Positions 62,965-64,000 of a stretch of DNA of 64,000 bases are shown here, piece after piece; the stretch's first letter is position 1; every line of letters starts with the position of its first letter. The notes beneath the pieces were generated by a model, which had not been told where the DNA came from, did no database searches, and saw nothing but the letters and a program-made list of their open reading frames with translations. The stretch is taken from the NCBI RefSeq assembly GCF_021696945.1, contig NZ_JACYHE010000021.1, positions 1 through 64,000 of the forward strand. The letters are read 5' to 3'. Source of the DNA: Streptomyces sp. JJ36 (lineage in GTDB: Bacteria; Actinomycetota; Actinomycetes; Streptomycetales; Streptomycetaceae). Both the position numbers and the translations under genes were made by a program.

Positions 62965-64000
62965 ATGCCCGAGCTGAGGTCCCGTACCGTCACCCACGGC
63001 CGCAACATGGCCGGCGCCCGCGCCCTCCTCCGCGCCGCGGGTGTGGCGCGCGAGGACTTCGGCAAGCCGATCGTCGCCGTGGCCAACAGCTTCACCGAGT
63101 TCGTGCCCGGGCACACCCACCTCCAGCCGGTGGGCCGCATCGTCTCCGACGCGGTCAAGGCGGCCGGCGGCGTGCCCCGCGAGTTCAACACCATCGCCGT
63201 CGACGACGGCATCGCCATGGGCCACGGCGGGATGCTGTACTCCCTGCCCTCCCGCGACCTGATCGCGGACTCCGTCGAGTACATGACCGAGGCGCACTGC
63301 GCCGACGCCCTGATCTGCATCTCCAACTGCGACAAGATCACCCCGGGCATGCTGATGGCGGCGATGCGCCTGAACATCCCGACGGTCTTCGTCTCCGGCG
63401 GCCCGATGGAGTCCGGCACGGCCACCCTGGTCGACGGCACCGTCCGCAAGCTGGACCTGATCTCCGCGATCGCCGAGTCCGCGAACGACAAGGTGTCGGA
63501 CGAGGACATGGCGCTCATCGAGGAGAACGCCTGCCCGACCTGCGGCTCCTGCTCCGGCATGTTCACCGCCAACTCCATGAACTGCCTGACCGAGGCCATC
63601 GGCCTGGCCCTGCCGGGCAACGGCTCGGTGCTCGCCACCCACACCGCGCGCAAGGAGCTCTACGAGGCGGCGGGCCGTACGGTCGTGGAGATCGCCGGGC
63701 GGTACTACGAGCAGGACGACGCCACGGTGCTGCCGCGGAGCGTCGGCTCCCGCGCCGCCTTCGAGAACGCCATGGCCCTGGACATCGCCATGGGCGGCTC
63801 CACCAACACGATCCTGCACCTGCTGGCCGCCGCCCAGGAGGCCCGGCTGGACTTCACCATGCCGGACATCGACGCGCTCTCCCGCCGGATGCCCTGCCTG
63901 TCGAAGGTCGCGCCCAACGGCTCGTACTACATGGAGGACGTGCACCGGGCCGGCGGCATCCCCGCCATCCTCGGCGAGCTCTACCGCGCCGGGCTGCTCA
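62965..64000 (+). CDS. ilvD: Dihydroxy-acid dehydratase, C-terminal half outside the window
   Basis: Dehydrates dihydroxy-isovalerate and -methylvalerate in branched-chain amino acid synthesis. ATG 62965 with GGGAG about 11 bases upstream; 345 complete codons are seen of a usual 610-620. Iron-sulfur ligands and signatures are present: [18 protein letters not shown] with the first cysteine motif and [34 protein letters not shown] with the second, plus TTILHLLA-type [13 protein letters not shown]. The N-terminus [23 protein letters not shown] is standard for the short E. coli-type enzyme. Truncated by the window end, not by mutation. Confidence 0.97.
   Translation, partial: MPELRSRTVTHGRNMAGARALLRAAGVAREDFGKPIVAVANSFTEFVPGHTHLQPVGRIVSDAVKAAGGVPREFNTIAVDDGIAMGHGGMLYSLPSRDLIADSVEYMTEAHCADALICISNCDKITPGMLMAAMRLNIPTVFVSGGPMESGTATLVDGTVRKLDLISAIAESANDKVSDEDMALIEENACPTCGSCSGMFTANSMNCLTEAIGLALPGNGSVLATHTARKELYEAAGRTVVEIAGRYYEQDDATVLPRSVGSRAAFENAMALDIAMGGSTNTILHLLAAAQEARLDFTMPDIDALSRRMPCLSKVAPNGSYYMEDVHRAGGIPAILGELYRAGLL

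Overview
The window is a very GC-rich (roughly 73-75 percent) actinobacterial chromosome segment, almost certainly Streptomyces. The evidence is strong third-position G/C bias, frequent GTG starts, ATGA/GTGA gene overlaps, and a set of Streptomyces landmarks: lsr2 beside clpC, a sigE-cseA-cseB-cseC cell-envelope stress operon, disA next to radA, an orphan nuoD, and the panC-nadB-nadC-coaX run. From memory of the S. coelicolor map, the gene content resembles a compressed version of its ilvD-to-fol core region. No rRNA, tRNA, CRISPR array, intact insertion sequence or prophage was seen.

Layout, left to right. 1-1209: a conservon-type (CvnA) membrane ATPase cut by the window edge. 1421-4575: folate genes, with folP and an NTF2-like gene on the minus strand, divergent from folB, folK and a DUF3180 membrane protein. 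4670-8422: a glycine-betaine/choline-type ABC importer. 8646-12617: poorly known genes, including one apparently frameshifted zinc-ribbon gene, and an ArsR-type regulator. 12859-14350: a THUMP/TRM11-like RNA methylase and a glycosyltransferase remnant. 14539-16546: a NarL-type two-component system. 16673-22520: two methyltransferases, two PH-domain membrane proteins and an orphan NuoD. 22712-28347: DUF2520, panC, nadB, nadC and coaX, a tightly packed cofactor (CoA/NAD) operon. 28351-32879: surface protein, small membrane protein, BlaI-type regulator, amino-acid N-acetyltransferase and lsr2. 33907-36435: clpC, with a candidate ClgR operator and sigma-R promoter upstream.

37417-43304 carries two adjacent NACHT ATPases (bacterial NLR-like) on the minus strand. 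43445-45065 holds VOC and AraC genes. 45185-49175 is the cse operon. 49354-58813 holds mutY, a membrane-anchored protein, a secreted 5-prime-nucleotidase, disA, radA and a sigma-like/anti-sigma-like/BACON membrane chimera. 58913-64000 ends with a cysteine-rich protein, a Ppx/GppA phosphatase, a TIM-barrel isomerase, a TetR regulator and the first half of ilvD.

The items most worth a second look are: (i) the tandem NACHT pair, which share an N-terminal helical domain but have different C-terminal sensors; (ii) a MidA/NDUFAF7-family methyltransferase 4.7 kb from the orphan NuoD, which keeps the arginine that human NDUFAF7 methylates; (iii) the sigma/zinc-finger/BACON chimera; (iv) a likely -1 frameshift in a conserved-looking gene; and (v) partial tandem duplications of gene 3-prime ends at two places. 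All assignments come from reading the sequence and from general knowledge of the families; no database search was run.
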